In this document: positions 26,012-34,523 of the stretch, in pieces
Position numbering within the stretch: the stretch's first letter is position 1
How the letters are laid out: every line of letters starts with the position of its first letter
Assembly (NCBI RefSeq): GCF_021278985.1
Contig: NZ_CP082833.1
Location: 5,084,001 to 5,148,000, forward strand
Direction of reading: 5' to 3'
DNA: 64,000 nt
Source: Citrobacter rodentium NBRC 105723 = DSM 16636
GTDB taxonomy: Bacteria > Pseudomonadota > Gammaproteobacteria > Enterobacterales > Enterobacteriaceae
The notes under the pieces: generated by a model
Told to the model about the DNA's origin: nothing
The model's input: only the letters and a program-made list of their open reading frames with translations
Databases searched by the model: none
Position numbers and translations under genes: made by a program

Positions 26012-26923
26012 ATGCTGTGGTTCAAAAATTTAATGGTTTACCGTCTTAGCCGCGATATTTCGCTGCGTGCCGAGGAGATGGAAAAACAGTTAGCCTCAAT
26101 GACCTTTACCCCATGCGGCAGCCAGGATATGGCGAAAATGGGCTGGGTGCCGCCGATGGGATCGCACAGCGATGCGTTGACCCATGCTCACAACGGCCAG
26201 ATCCTGATTTGCGCGCGCAAAGAGGAGAAGATCCTGCCTTCGCCGGTAATCAAACAGGCGCTGGAGGCGAAAATCGCCAAACTGGAAGCCGAACAGGCGC
26301 GCAAGCTGAAGAAAACCGAGAAAGATTCGCTGAAAGATGAAGTGCTGCATTCGCTGCTGCCGCGCGCCTTCAGCCGCTTCAGCCAGACGATGATGTGGAT
26401 CGACACGGTAAACGGGCTGATCATGGTGGACTGCGCCAGCGCGAAAAAAGCGGAAGATACGCTGGCGCTGCTACGTAAAAGCCTCGGCTCGCTGCCGGTA
26501 GTGCCGCTGGCGCTGGAAAATCCAATCGAACTGACGCTCACCGAGTGGGTGCGTTCCGGTAGCGTCGCGCAGGGCTTCCAGCTGCTGGATGAAGCCGAAC
26601 TGAAGGCGATGCTGGAAGACGGCGGCGTTATCCGCGCCAAAAAGCAGGACCTGGTCAGCGACGAAATCGCCGTCCATATTGAAGCCGGTAAAGTGGTGAC
26701 CAAACTGGCGCTCGACTGGCAACAGCGTATTCAGTTTCTGGTTTGCGATGATGGTTCGATTAAGCGCCTGAAATTCAGCGATGAGCTGCGCGATCAGAAC
26801 GAGGATATCGACCGGGAAGATTTCGCCCAGCGCTTTGACGCCGACTTTATTCTGATGACCGGGGAACTGGCGGCGCTGATCCAGAATCTGGTGGAAGGTC
26901 TTGGCGGAGAAGCGCAGCGCTAA
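26012..26923 (+). CDS. rdgC: Recombination-associated protein RdgC
   Basis: A 303-residue protein identical in length to E. coli RdgC. RdgC forms a ring dimer around double-stranded DNA without sequence preference and restrains RecA filament formation. The start at M-L-W-F-K-N-L-M-V-Y is the conserved one; 22 further codons upstream are in frame but unconserved and lack a good ribosome site. Confidence 0.97.
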   Translation: MLWFKNLMVYRLSRDISLRAEEMEKQLASMTFTPCGSQDMAKMGWVPPMGSHSDALTHAHNGQILICARKEEKILPSPVIKQALEAKIAKLEAEQARKLKKTEKDSLKDEVLHSLLPRAFSRFSQTMMWIDTVNGLIMVDCASAKKAEDTLALLRKSLGSLPVVPLALENPIELTLTEWVRSGSVAQGFQLLDEAELKAMLEDGGVIRAKKQDLVSDEIAVHIEAGKVVTKLALDWQQRIQFLVCDDGSIKRLKFSDELRDQNEDIDREDFAQRFDADFILMTGELAALIQNLVEGLGGEAQR

Positions 26924-26933
26924 GTTCGAATGA

Positions 26934-26969
26934 AGGCCGGATTAGACGCTTTCGCATCGCCATCCGGCG
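26934..26969. repeat. Single REP element between rdgC and ppnP
   Basis: GGCCGGATTAGACG ... CGCCATCCGGC forms an imperfect stem between two convergent stop codons, where it probably serves as the common transcript end. Confidence 0.8.
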
Positions 26970-26976
26970 TTTTCGC

Positions 26977-27261
26977 TTACAGGTAGCGGCAAAGATAGGA
27001 GGTCGGCTCTGCGACCTGTAAATGAAATTCGCTGTGTCCCGGCACGTTGAATACCTCTCCCGCGGCGTACACCTGCCACTCAGTGGCTCCCGGCAGCAGC
27101 ACGTTCAGCGCGCCGCTCACGACGGTCATCTCCTCCGGCTCCGCGGTGCTGAAGGTGTATTCACCCTCCAGCATCACGCCGACACTGGCACGGCCAGTGC
27201 TGCTGCTGGTAAAGCCGATCGATTTCACTTTGCCGGAAAAGTACTCGTTACTTTGAAGCAT
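26977..27261 (-). CDS. ppnP: Pyrimidine/purine nucleoside phosphorylase PpnP
   Basis: A 94-residue cupin-fold enzyme (former YaiE) that phosphorolyses several nucleosides to base and ribose-1-phosphate. The N-terminus M-L-Q-S-N-E-Y-F-S-G-K and the F-N-V-P-G-H-S-E-F-H-L-Q segment are conserved. The start at 27261 reproduces the E. coli length; an in-frame extension to 27297 is not conserved. Confidence 0.95.
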   Translation of the reverse strand: MLQSNEYFSGKVKSIGFTSSSTGRASVGVMLEGEYTFSTAEPEEMTVVSGALNVLLPGATEWQVYAAGEVFNVPGHSEFHLQVAEPTSYLCRYL

Positions 27262-27331
27262 AAACTGACCCTGTCTGGTGGTTAAATTCATTTCCACTAT
27301 AGGGTCCGGACCTTTGATCTGTCACGTAAAA

Positions 27332-28009
27332 TTAAACCAACAGCTCTGCGGCCAGCCGCGCAATCAGGACATTAGACAGCAAAACCGGAACATCCAGCGC
27401 TTTTTGCAGCACATCCCGGTGATACTGATGAAATCCGAGGCAATCCAGCATGATGACGTCCGCCCCTTGCTCCAGCAGTTCCTTTCCGGCATCAATGAGC
27501 TGCTGCGCACTTCCATGCACCGGATTAGCCAGCGCATAGACCGGCGGCGACGGCAGCACCTGCCATTTTTCCGCCTGGGTGGGCATTAACTCCACCAGCG
27601 GGACAATCACTCCGACCTGATGTCCTTCGACTATCGAAGCTACCAACGGGGGGATAATCCGCCGTGGCTCAAGTAAGATGCTGTTTCGCGCGGTCATATT
27701 CTGGATGTTCGCCGTACTCATCAGCAAAATAACGTCGTATCCCTGATTATCCAGCACTTCGATAATGCTTTGCAGATCGCGTTCAACTTTTTTCTTTGAG
27801 ACAAAAGCCAGTTCGTTGTCATTGAGCAGGGTTAAAAGAGGCTCTTCACCCGCTTCGAGCGCATAATCCGCCAGAACATCTTCGCGGCTCATTTTGCCAA
27901 GCAGGCTGTGATGGGTAATATGCTGTTCGTCGATGTACTCAGTCAGCAGCGGCAGGACTTCGCTTGTCGGTACAACGCCAATAGTGAGGATAGCCAACGA
28001 CGCACTCAT
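27332..28009 (-). CDS. aroM: AroM family protein
   Basis: A 225-residue protein matching AroM, cotranscribed with aroL in E. coli but without a firmly known function. The C-terminal half (G-A-D-V-I-M-L-D-C-L-G-F near 190) resembles Asp/Glu racemase-like folds. The start M-S-A-S-L-A-I-L was set by homology and AGGTGG 5 nt upstream; an upstream GTG at 28018 overlaps that ribosome site. The 258 bp between it and yaiA are unusually long for an operon and hold no visible gene. Confidence 0.95.
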   Translation of the reverse strand: MSASLAILTIGVVPTSEVLPLLTEYIDEQHITHHSLLGKMSREDVLADYALEAGEEPLLTLLNDNELAFVSKKKVERDLQSIIEVLDNQGYDVILLMSTANIQNMTARNSILLEPRRIIPPLVASIVEGHQVGVIVPLVELMPTQAEKWQVLPSPPVYALANPVHGSAQQLIDAGKELLEQGADVIMLDCLGFHQYHRDVLQKALDVPVLLSNVLIARLAAELLV

Positions 28010-28267
28010 TTTTTCCACCTTCTTTATATTCGTCGTTTATACCGGACAAATGCTTTACGCCACGACCGACATTTGCCTTGTGCAAATCTCAAATGCAAAA
28101 AAGCGTAGCAGGCGCCGGGCGAAGCATTATGTAAAGATTCCAGATAGCTCCAGTAATAGCTTGTTATCGTTTAATGTTCTGCGTTTAACAAAAAGTATTA
28201 TCTGCGAAATTTGTGATGTGGCTTCAGTTTATTGACAACTCAGACTCCCTTCCGAGCGGCGTGTATA

Positions 28268-28459
28268 TCAACTTTTTTCAGGATCTTCGTAACGTTTCTT
28301 CGCATCCATCGCCTCTTCAGCGGTAGGATGCTCGCTGATTAACGAGTCGGGTTTCGGATGATCGGCACGCAGCTGATACCAGGTTACTGTCTGTCCCGGC
28401 GCCCCTTTTTCAATGGTGACGATATACGCTTCCCGTGGGTAAGGTGGTCTGGTCGGCAT
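28268..28459 (-). CDS. yaiA: Small protein YaiA
   Basis: A 63-residue protein with the same length and sequence character as E. coli YaiA (M-P-T-R-P-P-Y-P-R-E-A-Y). It has no membrane segment and no known catalytic motif. It lies 27 bp after aroL and shares the TyrR/TrpR-controlled operon with aroL and aroM. The function is not known. Confidence 0.93.
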   Translation of the reverse strand: MPTRPPYPREAYIVTIEKGAPGQTVTWYQLRADHPKPDSLISEHPTAEEAMDAKKRYEDPEKS

Positions 28460-28486
28460 GGTTCTTCCTTCTTCTCTGGATGAGCC

Positions 28487-29032
28487 TTAAGTATAGACAC
28501 CGCCTTGTTTACGCTGCACGGTCTGCGCCAGCGCATGGCGAATTTCAGAAATCACCTGGTCGGGCGAACCGGTGGCGTCAACGATGAAATGCGCCGCCTC
28601 GCGATACAGCGCGTCACGCTGTTGCAGAACTTCCGCCACCTCTTCACTGAGCGGTTTACCGGTAAGGGCCGGTCGTAGCGCTTCTTCCGGCGAAGCGGCA
28701 AGCCGGTTTACCAGAATCGACACCGGCGCGCGCAGATAAATGACGGTCCCGTGCTCGCGCATAAAATGACGGTTAACGGGCGTCAGGATAATCCCGCCGC
28801 CGGTCGCCACCACCGTCGCAGAGGCGGTGACCGCTTCCAGCGCCGCCGTTTCTCTGGCGCGGAACCCCTGCCAGCCTTCGCGTTCGACAATTTCCGCCAC
28901 CGTCATTTGCGCCTGTGACTGCAACCATTGGTCGGTATCGACAAAGCGGCAGTCGATCGCCGCCGCCAGCGCCATGCCAACCGTTGTCTTTCCACAGCCG
29001 CGCGGACCAACAAGATAAAGCGGTTGTCTCAT
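28487..29032 (-). CDS. aroL: Shikimate kinase II AroL
   Basis: A 181-residue kinase that phosphorylates shikimate at the 3-position in the chorismate pathway. Walker A is G-P-R-G-C-G-K-T-T-V (about 9-18). The D-T-D-Q-W substrate segment, F-R-A-R-E-T and the G-G-G-I-I loop follow in order. The start M-R-Q-P-L was taken at 29032 because it aligns with E. coli M-T-Q-P-L; an ATG three codons upstream is possible. The C-terminus runs about seven residues longer than in E. coli. Confidence 0.96.
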   Translation of the reverse strand: MRQPLYLVGPRGCGKTTVGMALAAAIDCRFVDTDQWLQSQAQMTVAEIVEREGWQGFRARETAALEAVTASATVVATGGGIILTPVNRHFMREHGTVIYLRAPVSILVNRLAASPEEALRPALTGKPLSEEVAEVLQQRDALYREAAHFIVDATGSPDQVISEIRHALAQTVQRKQGGVYT

Positions 29033-29092
29033 TGTGGGCATTCCCCGGAAAACCGCATAGCTGCGGGATCAAATAGCGTTAATGTAATAATC

Positions 29093-29110
29093 ATACCACT
29101 AAACTAGTAC
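29093..29110 (-). promoter_or_regulatory. Putative TrpR operator upstream of aroL
   Basis: On the minus strand GTACTAGTTTAGTGGTAT carries a perfect left half (GTACTAGTT) of the trp operator and a degraded right half. aroL is known to be repressed by TrpR together with TyrR in E. coli. Confidence 0.55.
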
Positions 29111-29119
29111 AACGTTAAG

Positions 29120-29137
29120 TGTAAAGATATCATTCCA
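29120..29137. promoter_or_regulatory. Putative TyrR box upstream of aroL
   Basis: TGTAAA-N6-ATTCCA matches the TyrR box TGTAAA-N6-TTTACA fully in the left half and at four of six positions in the right half. It lies about 90-105 bp before the aroL start, beside the TrpR-like site. Confidence 0.5.
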
Positions 29138-29207
29138 CTGCCGATGAAAATATCAATATACTCCGACTATAACAAGAAACAGCCGGGAAAAAACTGTAAA
29201 AAATAAA

Positions 29208-29672
29208 TTACATATTTTCTTTTCTGCGCTTGGCTTCCAGCCACCATTTCTCCAGCTCGGCGGCAAAATGCTGACGATCGCGCGCAGAGAGGCTGTCCGG
29301 CCCGCCCGTCTGGACGCCGCTGGCGCGCAGGGTTTCCATAAAATCGCGCATCGTCAGGCGCTCGCGGATCGTCGCTTCGCTGTAGCGTTCGCCGCGCGGA
29401 TTGAGCGCTGCCGCCCCTTTCGCCAGCACTTCTGCGGCCAGCGGAATATCCGCCGTGATCACCAGATCGCCCGCCGCGCACTGGCGCACGATTTCATTAT
29501 CGGCCACGTCGAAACCGGCAGGAACGCGCAGGGTACGAATAAACGGCGACGGCGGTACGCGCAGGCTCTGGTTGGCGACCAGAATCAGCGGCAACTGCAT
29601 ACGCCCGGCGGCGCGAAAAAGGATCTCTTTAATCACATTCGGACACGCATCGGCGTCCACCCAGATGGTCAT
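29208..29672 (-). CDS. yaiI: UPF0178 family protein YaiI
   Basis: A 154-residue protein of the DUF188/UPF0178 family (M-T-I-W-V-D-A-D-A-C-P-N). The D-A-D-A-C-P start and the D-L-V-I-T-A-D-I-P-L-A segment suggest a PIN-like/NYN nuclease fold with clustered Asp residues. No activity is established. Monocistronic and divergent from proC. The start follows homology. Confidence 0.93.
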   Translation of the reverse strand: MTIWVDADACPNVIKEILFRAAGRMQLPLILVANQSLRVPPSPFIRTLRVPAGFDVADNEIVRQCAAGDLVITADIPLAAEVLAKGAAALNPRGERYSEATIRERLTMRDFMETLRASGVQTGGPDSLSARDRQHFAAELEKWWLEAKRRKENM

Positions 29673-29820
29673 AGTCTTTCCCGTCTTTGGCACAATCCGT
29701 TATTGTCTCGCGCTTTGGCCCGGCGGCAAAGTGCTGTTTGCCCTTCATGCGCCTTTCATTCCGCGTTAAGCTAGGCTTCATCAATCAAAACAACGATGAT
29801 CACGCATAGGGAGTGACGAG

Positions 29821-30630
29821 ATGGATAAGAAAATCGGTTTTATCGGCTGCGGCAATATGGGTAAGGCGATCCTCGGCGGCCTGATTGCCAGCGGCCAGGT
29901 GCTCCCCGCTCAGATTTGGGTATACACCCCTTCACCTAAAAAGGTCGCCGCGCTGCATGACCAGTACGGCATTAACGCGGCGCAGTCCGCGCAGGAAGTG
30001 GCGCAAATTGCCGACATTGTGTTTGGCGCGGTGAAGCCAGCCATTATGATCAAAGTGCTCAGCGATATCACCTCCAGCCTGAATAAAGAGTCGCTGGTGG
30101 TGTCTATCGCCGCGGGCGTCACGCTCGATCAGTTAGCCCGCGCGCTGGGGCACGATCGCAAAATCGTCCGCGCGATGCCAAACACGCCGTCGCTGGTGAA
30201 CGCCGGTATGACCTCCATAACGCCGAACGCGCTGGTGACGCCGGAAGATACCGCCGACGTGCTGAATATTTTCCGCTGCTTCGGCGAAGCGGAGGTGATT
30301 GCCGAATCGATGATCCACCCGGTTGTCGGGGTCAGCGGCTCTGCGCCTGCCTACGTTTTTATGTTTATCGAGGCAATGGCCGATGCCGCCGTCCTGGGCG
30401 GAATGCCGCGCGCGCAGGCTTATAAATTCGCCGCGCAGGCGGTGATGGGCTCCGCGAAGATGGTACTGGAAACCGGGGAACATCCGGGCGCGCTGAAAGA
30501 CATGGTCTGTTCACCTGGCGGTACGACGATTGAAGCGGTGCGGGTACTGGAAGAGCGCGGATTCCGCGCGGCGGTCATTGAAGCAATGGCGAAGTGCATG
30601 GAGAAGTCAGAAAAGCTCAGTAAGTCCTGA
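29821..30630 (+). CDS. proC: Pyrroline-5-carboxylate reductase
   Basis: A 269-residue enzyme catalysing the last step of proline synthesis with NAD(P)H. The N-terminal Rossmann motif is G-F-I-G-C-G-N-M-G-K-A. The C-terminal signature near 220-240 includes H-P-G-A-L-K-D-M-V-C-S-P-G-G-T-T-I. Full family length. GGGAGTGACGAG lies just before the ATG. Converges with dgcC with a 15-bp gap. Confidence 0.98.
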   Translation: MDKKIGFIGCGNMGKAILGGLIASGQVLPAQIWVYTPSPKKVAALHDQYGINAAQSAQEVAQIADIVFGAVKPAIMIKVLSDITSSLNKESLVVSIAAGVTLDQLARALGHDRKIVRAMPNTPSLVNAGMTSITPNALVTPEDTADVLNIFRCFGEAEVIAESMIHPVVGVSGSAPAYVFMFIEAMADAAVLGGMPRAQAYKFAAQAVMGSAKMVLETGEHPGALKDMVCSPGGTTIEAVRVLEERGFRAAVIEAMAKCMEKSEKLSKS

Positions 30631-30645
30631 CTATTCAACCGGACG

Positions 30646-31746
30646 TTACGCCGCCACTTCGGTGCGGTTACGTCCGGCGTTCTTTGCTTTATACAGCGCC
30701 AGATCGGCGGACTTAAGCCATTCGCGGTAGTGGCCGAACTGCGGCGTTAACGGCGCGACGCCCACGCTGATGTGCAAAATCACCTGCGGAGCGCAGGCCA
30801 GCCGTAAAGCGCGTAAACCCTCGTGGACCCTGGACATGGCGGCAATCGCGCTTTCGGCGGGCGTCCCGCACATGATCACCGCGAACTCGTCGCCGCCAAA
30901 CCGCCCTATCACATCGCTGCTTCGCAGGGTTGTCCGCAGCTGTCGGGTCAGCGCCTGAATGGCTTCATCGCCGACGTCGTGGCCCCAGGTGTCGTTGATA
31001 TCCTTAAAATGGTCGATATCAATGATCAGCAGCGTGCATTCGCGATGTTGCCGACGACACAGTTCAAACTCGTTACGCAGCAGCTGTTCCCAGTGCCGTC
31101 GGTTATAGACGCCGGTCATCCCGTCCCGCGAACTCATAATCTGTAGCCGTCGCTTGTGCTCCGCCAGCCGGGTGGCAATCTGATAACTCAGCCGGGCAAA
31201 CAGCAGGGGATAAATCACCATCACCGGCAATGTCAGCCAGCCTACCAGCGGGATGCTCATCAGGATAAGCGAGCCGCCGGTCAATTGCAGGGTCACCAGA
31301 CAGGCGACGGCCATCATAGACAAGCCGATAACCGACAGCCGTAAGCCGCCCGCGCCCATCAGGTTCATACTTACGATCATCAGCAGCGCGGCGGAGGGCA
31401 GCGCGTTCATCCCCATCAGCCCAACCCACATACCGGCGAGGATCGCATCGGCTTTCAGGTTATTAAACTCCTGCCCCCGCGGATCGATCGCCCGGCTGGC
31501 GATCTGCCAGGCGAGATGCGGCCAGACAAACGCCCAGCCGACCAGCAGCAGCCACCAGCCGCCCGCCACGGGATGGGTGACGAGGGCGGCGGCAATGGGA
31601 AAGAACATCCCACCCAGCGCTACCGCGCGCGGCGCTCTGACGCGCCGGGCAAACCGCAGGCCGGAACGCTGGAGGTCGTGTGGCGGCGTTAAAGATGAAG
31701 TCTCATCCACCGCGACGGCGCGTTTGTAAAAATTTTCATCATTCAT
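30646..31746 (-). CDS. dgcC: Diguanylate cyclase DgcC (AdrA)
   Basis: A 366-residue membrane cyclase that makes c-di-GMP and activates cellulose synthesis under CsgD control. Six or so N-terminal helices (about 45-190, MASE2-type) precede the GGDEF domain with R-F-G-G-D-E-F (GGDEF at 284-288) and an upstream R-D-G-M-T-G-V-Y-N-R-R segment. The start M-N-D-E-N-F lacks a strong ribosome site. An upstream ATG at 31762 (M-F-P-K), which I recall as the E. coli start, is out of frame here because of a run of six A residues. Confidence 0.93.
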   Translation of the reverse strand: MNDENFYKRAVAVDETSSLTPPHDLQRSGLRFARRVRAPRAVALGGMFFPIAAALVTHPVAGGWWLLLVGWAFVWPHLAWQIASRAIDPRGQEFNNLKADAILAGMWVGLMGMNALPSAALLMIVSMNLMGAGGLRLSVIGLSMMAVACLVTLQLTGGSLILMSIPLVGWLTLPVMVIYPLLFARLSYQIATRLAEHKRRLQIMSSRDGMTGVYNRRHWEQLLRNEFELCRRQHRECTLLIIDIDHFKDINDTWGHDVGDEAIQALTRQLRTTLRSSDVIGRFGGDEFAVIMCGTPAESAIAAMSRVHEGLRALRLACAPQVILHISVGVAPLTPQFGHYREWLKSADLALYKAKNAGRNRTEVAA

Positions 31747-31817
31747 TATTTTTTGGGAACATTCTGAAACATTTTCCCAATTATAGAGAGGGGACCGGCA
31801 GGGGAAGTATGAAATTT

Positions 31818-31845
31818 CGGGTGAGCTTATCTCTCAGCTCACCCG
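31818..31845 (-). terminator. Hairpin downstream of psiF
   Basis: A perfect 10-bp stem (CGGGTGAGCT / AGCTCACCCG) with an 8-nt loop lies between the psiF stop and dgcC. The following leftward bases (AAATTTC) give only a weak U tract. The outer stem CGGGTGAG/CTCACCCG recurs at 38829-38850. Confidence 0.65.
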
Positions 31846-31884
31846 TTAGCACTAAGCGATCAGGCCATCAGATGCATGCCCGTT

Positions 31885-32205
31885 TCAGGCCGCTTTCTTC
31901 AGACAGGCGCTCATAAACTTACTGCGATCGTCGCCCTTCAGCGACTGCTGCGTCGCCTGGCTGTTGCACTCACGCATTTTTTGCTGTTGCGGGGTGAGGC
32001 TCTTTTCGCCGGGGGCTGACTGGCTGTTTTTAAGGCAATCACTCATATACGTCTTACGGGCATCCCCTTTCAGCGTCTGCGCCGTCGCCTGCTGATTACA
32101 GGTGGTCATGCGCTGCTGTTGCGGGGTTAAGGTTTTCTCGGCAGCGCCGACTGTCGTTAAAAAGACAAGACCAAATAACAACGTTACTAATAATGTAATT
32201 TTCAT
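31885..32205 (-). CDS. psiF: Phosphate starvation-inducible protein PsiF
   Basis: A 106-residue exported protein. A signal peptide (about residues 1-21, ending V-G-A-A) is followed by two PsiF repeats. Each has the pattern L-T-P-Q-Q-Q-x-M-x-x-C-N ... L-K-G-D-x-R ... C-L-K, giving two cysteines per repeat. It is cotranscribed with phoA in E. coli and therefore PhoB-dependent. Function unknown. The start at 32205 has AGGATGG upstream; a reading to 32349 would run through non-conserved sequence. Confidence 0.95.
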   Translation of the reverse strand: MKITLLVTLLFGLVFLTTVGAAEKTLTPQQQRMTTCNQQATAQTLKGDARKTYMSDCLKNSQSAPGEKSLTPQQQKMRECNSQATQQSLKGDDRSKFMSACLKKAA

Positions 32206-32382
32206 AGCACCATCCTTTTTTGAGCCAGATCTCAGACGATTGATTCGTGAAATGCCAGCAGGCGCGGGGCCGTCTGGCATAGCAACGATCCGGAAACGGA
32301 TGCTCGTACTGATGCCATTAAGTCTGGTCGCTAAGCGGAAAAAAACCACCCGCCAGAGAAAGTAATTCTGCCAGAGGCGGCA

Positions 32383-33798
32383 TTACTTCAGGCCCAGCGC
32401 CGCTTTCATGGTGTAGAACAGATCGGTTTGATCGGTCAGCCCGACCACGTTCGCCGCATGCGGCCCGTAAGCGGCGATGCGCAGCTGGCTGCCGGTATGC
32501 TCCTGGGAATCTTCTTCCGAGTTGCCGTAGCTGATGACCATCACCGCGCCATCTTTGGTGTTCAGCGCCTGCGTCAGCCCCGGCGCTTTCGTTTCGGGCG
32601 CCACGATCTGGCTGGCATGAGCATGATCGGCGGTAACGATCACCAGCGTATTGCCGTCTTTCTTCGCAAAGGCCAGCGCCCTCTGTACGGCTTCATCAAG
32701 ATCCACCGTCTCGCCAATCTGTCCGCACGGGTTCGCGGCGTGATCCTGCTTATCGATAGACGCGCCTTCCACCTGTAAAAAGAAGCCCCGCTCATTTTTG
32801 CTCAACAGTTCGATGGCTTTGTCGGTCATCTGCGCCAGCGTGGGAATCGCGTCATTGCGTTTCGGATTTGGCGTACAGGTCACGGCAGGTTTATCAATAT
32901 TGCCGTGGTACGAGGCCTTCGGCCCTTCCCAGCGCACCGGCATATTCCCCTCTGCGAACAGTCCCAGCAGCGGTTTGTCCTGATTCGCTTCGTCGATCGC
33001 CGCTAAAGAGGCGGCATCGCCGACTAACTGGTAGCCGCGCATCTGCGCCTGCTCACGCAGCGTTTTCCCCTGCCACTCGCCGGCGGTTGCCGTCTCGGCG
33101 AAGGTTTTCGCGCCGCCGCCCAGGGTGACGTCCGCCCGCGCGTTCAGGAGCTGTTCAGTAATCGAGCCTTTGCCGCCCTTTTCCAGCGCGTTTGTCGGAC
33201 ATTTTTCGCTGGTCGCCGTCGGGCCATAGCATTTGCGCGAGGTGACATGGGCAATCAGCGCTGCCGGGGTGGCGTCCTGCAACTCCGCGGTCGAGACGTT
33301 GCCGGTAGCCAGACCTGCGGCCTTCGCCATTTCGAGAATGGTCAGATGATCTTTTTCATGAATATCGACCCCCAGCGCGCCGTTGTAGGTTTTCACCCCT
33401 GTGGACCACGCGGTGGCTGAGGCGGCGGAATCGGTCACGTAATCTGGTTTGCCGGTTTTTTTATTCAGCGCATAGTGGGTATATTGTCCGGTCAGCGGCA
33501 GGGCATCAATACCTTTAAAAAAGCCGCCGGCGCCTTCGGCATAATTTCGTGCGGCGGTTATTTCAGAATCTCCCATTCCGTCGCCGATCAGCAGAATAAT
33601 ATTTTTCGCCGGTTTATCATTTAGCGATTCACGCAGCGCCGCCGTTTGATCGCCGGTTAATCGGCGCGCGCCGCCGGGCGTAGTAATATCGCCCTGCGCC
33701 GCACGATTATCCAGCACGGATATTGTTGTGGTGTCCGCCTGACTGGCCGGAGCCAACAGCAAAGGCAGCAAGGCAAAAATCATAGCGCTTTGTTTCAC
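32383..33798 (-). CDS. phoA: Alkaline phosphatase PhoA
   Basis: A 471-residue periplasmic zinc/magnesium phosphomonoesterase with the same length as E. coli PhoA. The start is a GTG (V-K-Q-S) with GGAG upstream, as in E. coli. A signal peptide covers about 1-21. The nucleophilic Ser is in V-T-D-S-A-A-S-A-T, with metal ligands in L-L-I-G-D-G-M-G-D, D-K-Q-D-H-A-A-N and V-T-A-D-H-A-H. It supplies phosphate under starvation and is controlled by PhoB through the Pho box upstream. Confidence 0.98.
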   Translation of the reverse strand: MKQSAMIFALLPLLLAPASQADTTTISVLDNRAAQGDITTPGGARRLTGDQTAALRESLNDKPAKNIILLIGDGMGDSEITAARNYAEGAGGFFKGIDALPLTGQYTHYALNKKTGKPDYVTDSAASATAWSTGVKTYNGALGVDIHEKDHLTILEMAKAAGLATGNVSTAELQDATPAALIAHVTSRKCYGPTATSEKCPTNALEKGGKGSITEQLLNARADVTLGGGAKTFAETATAGEWQGKTLREQAQMRGYQLVGDAASLAAIDEANQDKPLLGLFAEGNMPVRWEGPKASYHGNIDKPAVTCTPNPKRNDAIPTLAQMTDKAIELLSKNERGFFLQVEGASIDKQDHAANPCGQIGETVDLDEAVQRALAFAKKDGNTLVIVTADHAHASQIVAPETKAPGLTQALNTKDGAVMVISYGNSEEDSQEHTGSQLRIAAYGPHAANVVGLTDQTDLFYTMKAALGLK

Positions 33799-33860
33799 TT
33801 TATTTTCTCCATGTATAAATACAGTTAAAATAAAAAACAAAGCGACTATAGGTGACTGAT

Positions 33861-33878
33861 ATGACAGGTTGATGACAG
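33861..33878 (-). promoter_or_regulatory. Pho box upstream of phoA
   Basis: On the minus strand CTGTCATCAACCTGTCAT gives two perfect CTGTCAT repeats separated by four bases. This is the canonical PhoB site, about 65 bp before the phoA start. Confidence 0.93.
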
Positions 33879-33925
33879 TTTAGCGTTGATAATTCCCGGA
33901 ATATTTCAGGATGCGGAGCGATGAT

Positions 33926-33946
33926 AAAAAGCGCCTCTTCAGGCGC
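33926..33946 (-). terminator. Rho-independent terminator downstream of iraP
   Basis: Read leftwards, a 6-bp GC-rich stem (GCGCCT / AGGCGC) with a GAAG tetraloop is followed by five T residues. It separates iraP from the phoA promoter. Confidence 0.85.
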
Positions 33947-34009
33947 GCTACAAACCCCGTAACGGAGTCAGTCAACGCACCTGCAACGTGAAATATGGCG
34001 GATATAGCA

Positions 34010-34270
34010 CTAATAACGAGGATGTTTTAACAGTTTTTGTACGTACTGGCGCAGCAGTTCCCTATCGTCATCAGGAATGCTGGCATCCGGCTTTACGCCG
34101 TCAAGCGCCCCTTCCACCTGCTGAATCAAGGTATCCTGCTCATTTTGCGCCATATTACGTAACATCGCCGTGACGATAATCTCTAAGGCTTCTACCTGAG
34201 CAACCAGTTCTTTCGACTCTTCTTCTTTCTGGGCAAGCTTAAGCAACAACTCAGCAATGAGATTTTTCAT
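34010..34270 (-). CDS. iraP: Anti-adaptor protein IraP
   Basis: An 86-residue protein whose length and sequence match IraP (M-K-N-L-I-A-E-L-L-L-K-L-A-Q-K-E-E-E-S-K). It binds RssB and stops it from delivering the sigma factor RpoS to ClpXP, notably in phosphate starvation. The N-terminal half is a predicted coiled coil (about 5-40). AGGAGAAGG lies upstream of the start. It is next to phoA as in E. coli. Confidence 0.95.
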   Translation of the reverse strand: MKNLIAELLLKLAQKEEESKELVAQVEALEIIVTAMLRNMAQNEQDTLIQQVEGALDGVKPDASIPDDDRELLRQYVQKLLKHPRY

Positions 34271-34432
34271 GACTCTATTCCCTTCTCCTGTGAAACAGGA
34301 CGTTATCACTATGAACTCATGCTGCATAGATGTATGAAGTAGTATTTTTATAAGAAAGGAAAGACTTTGCGTAAATAATCACAAATTAACGCAAGCGAAA
34401 CGTTTCTCAGCAAAGAAGAGTTGCCTGAATAA

Positions 34433-34496
34433 AAAAACCGGCGTTCAATTATCACCTTCAACCATAATCTTTAGTTATGATAAACAACGCCGGATT
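34433..34496 (-). terminator. Terminator downstream of the MdtG-like gene
   Basis: Read leftwards, CCGGCGTT and AACGCCGG pair around a 45-nt loop that can extend the stem (GTTTATCA with TGATAAT), and seven T residues follow. It ends transcription of the MFS gene before iraP. Confidence 0.75.
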
Positions 34497-34523
34497 TATC
34501 TTAAGTCATTTTCTGTTATTAAT

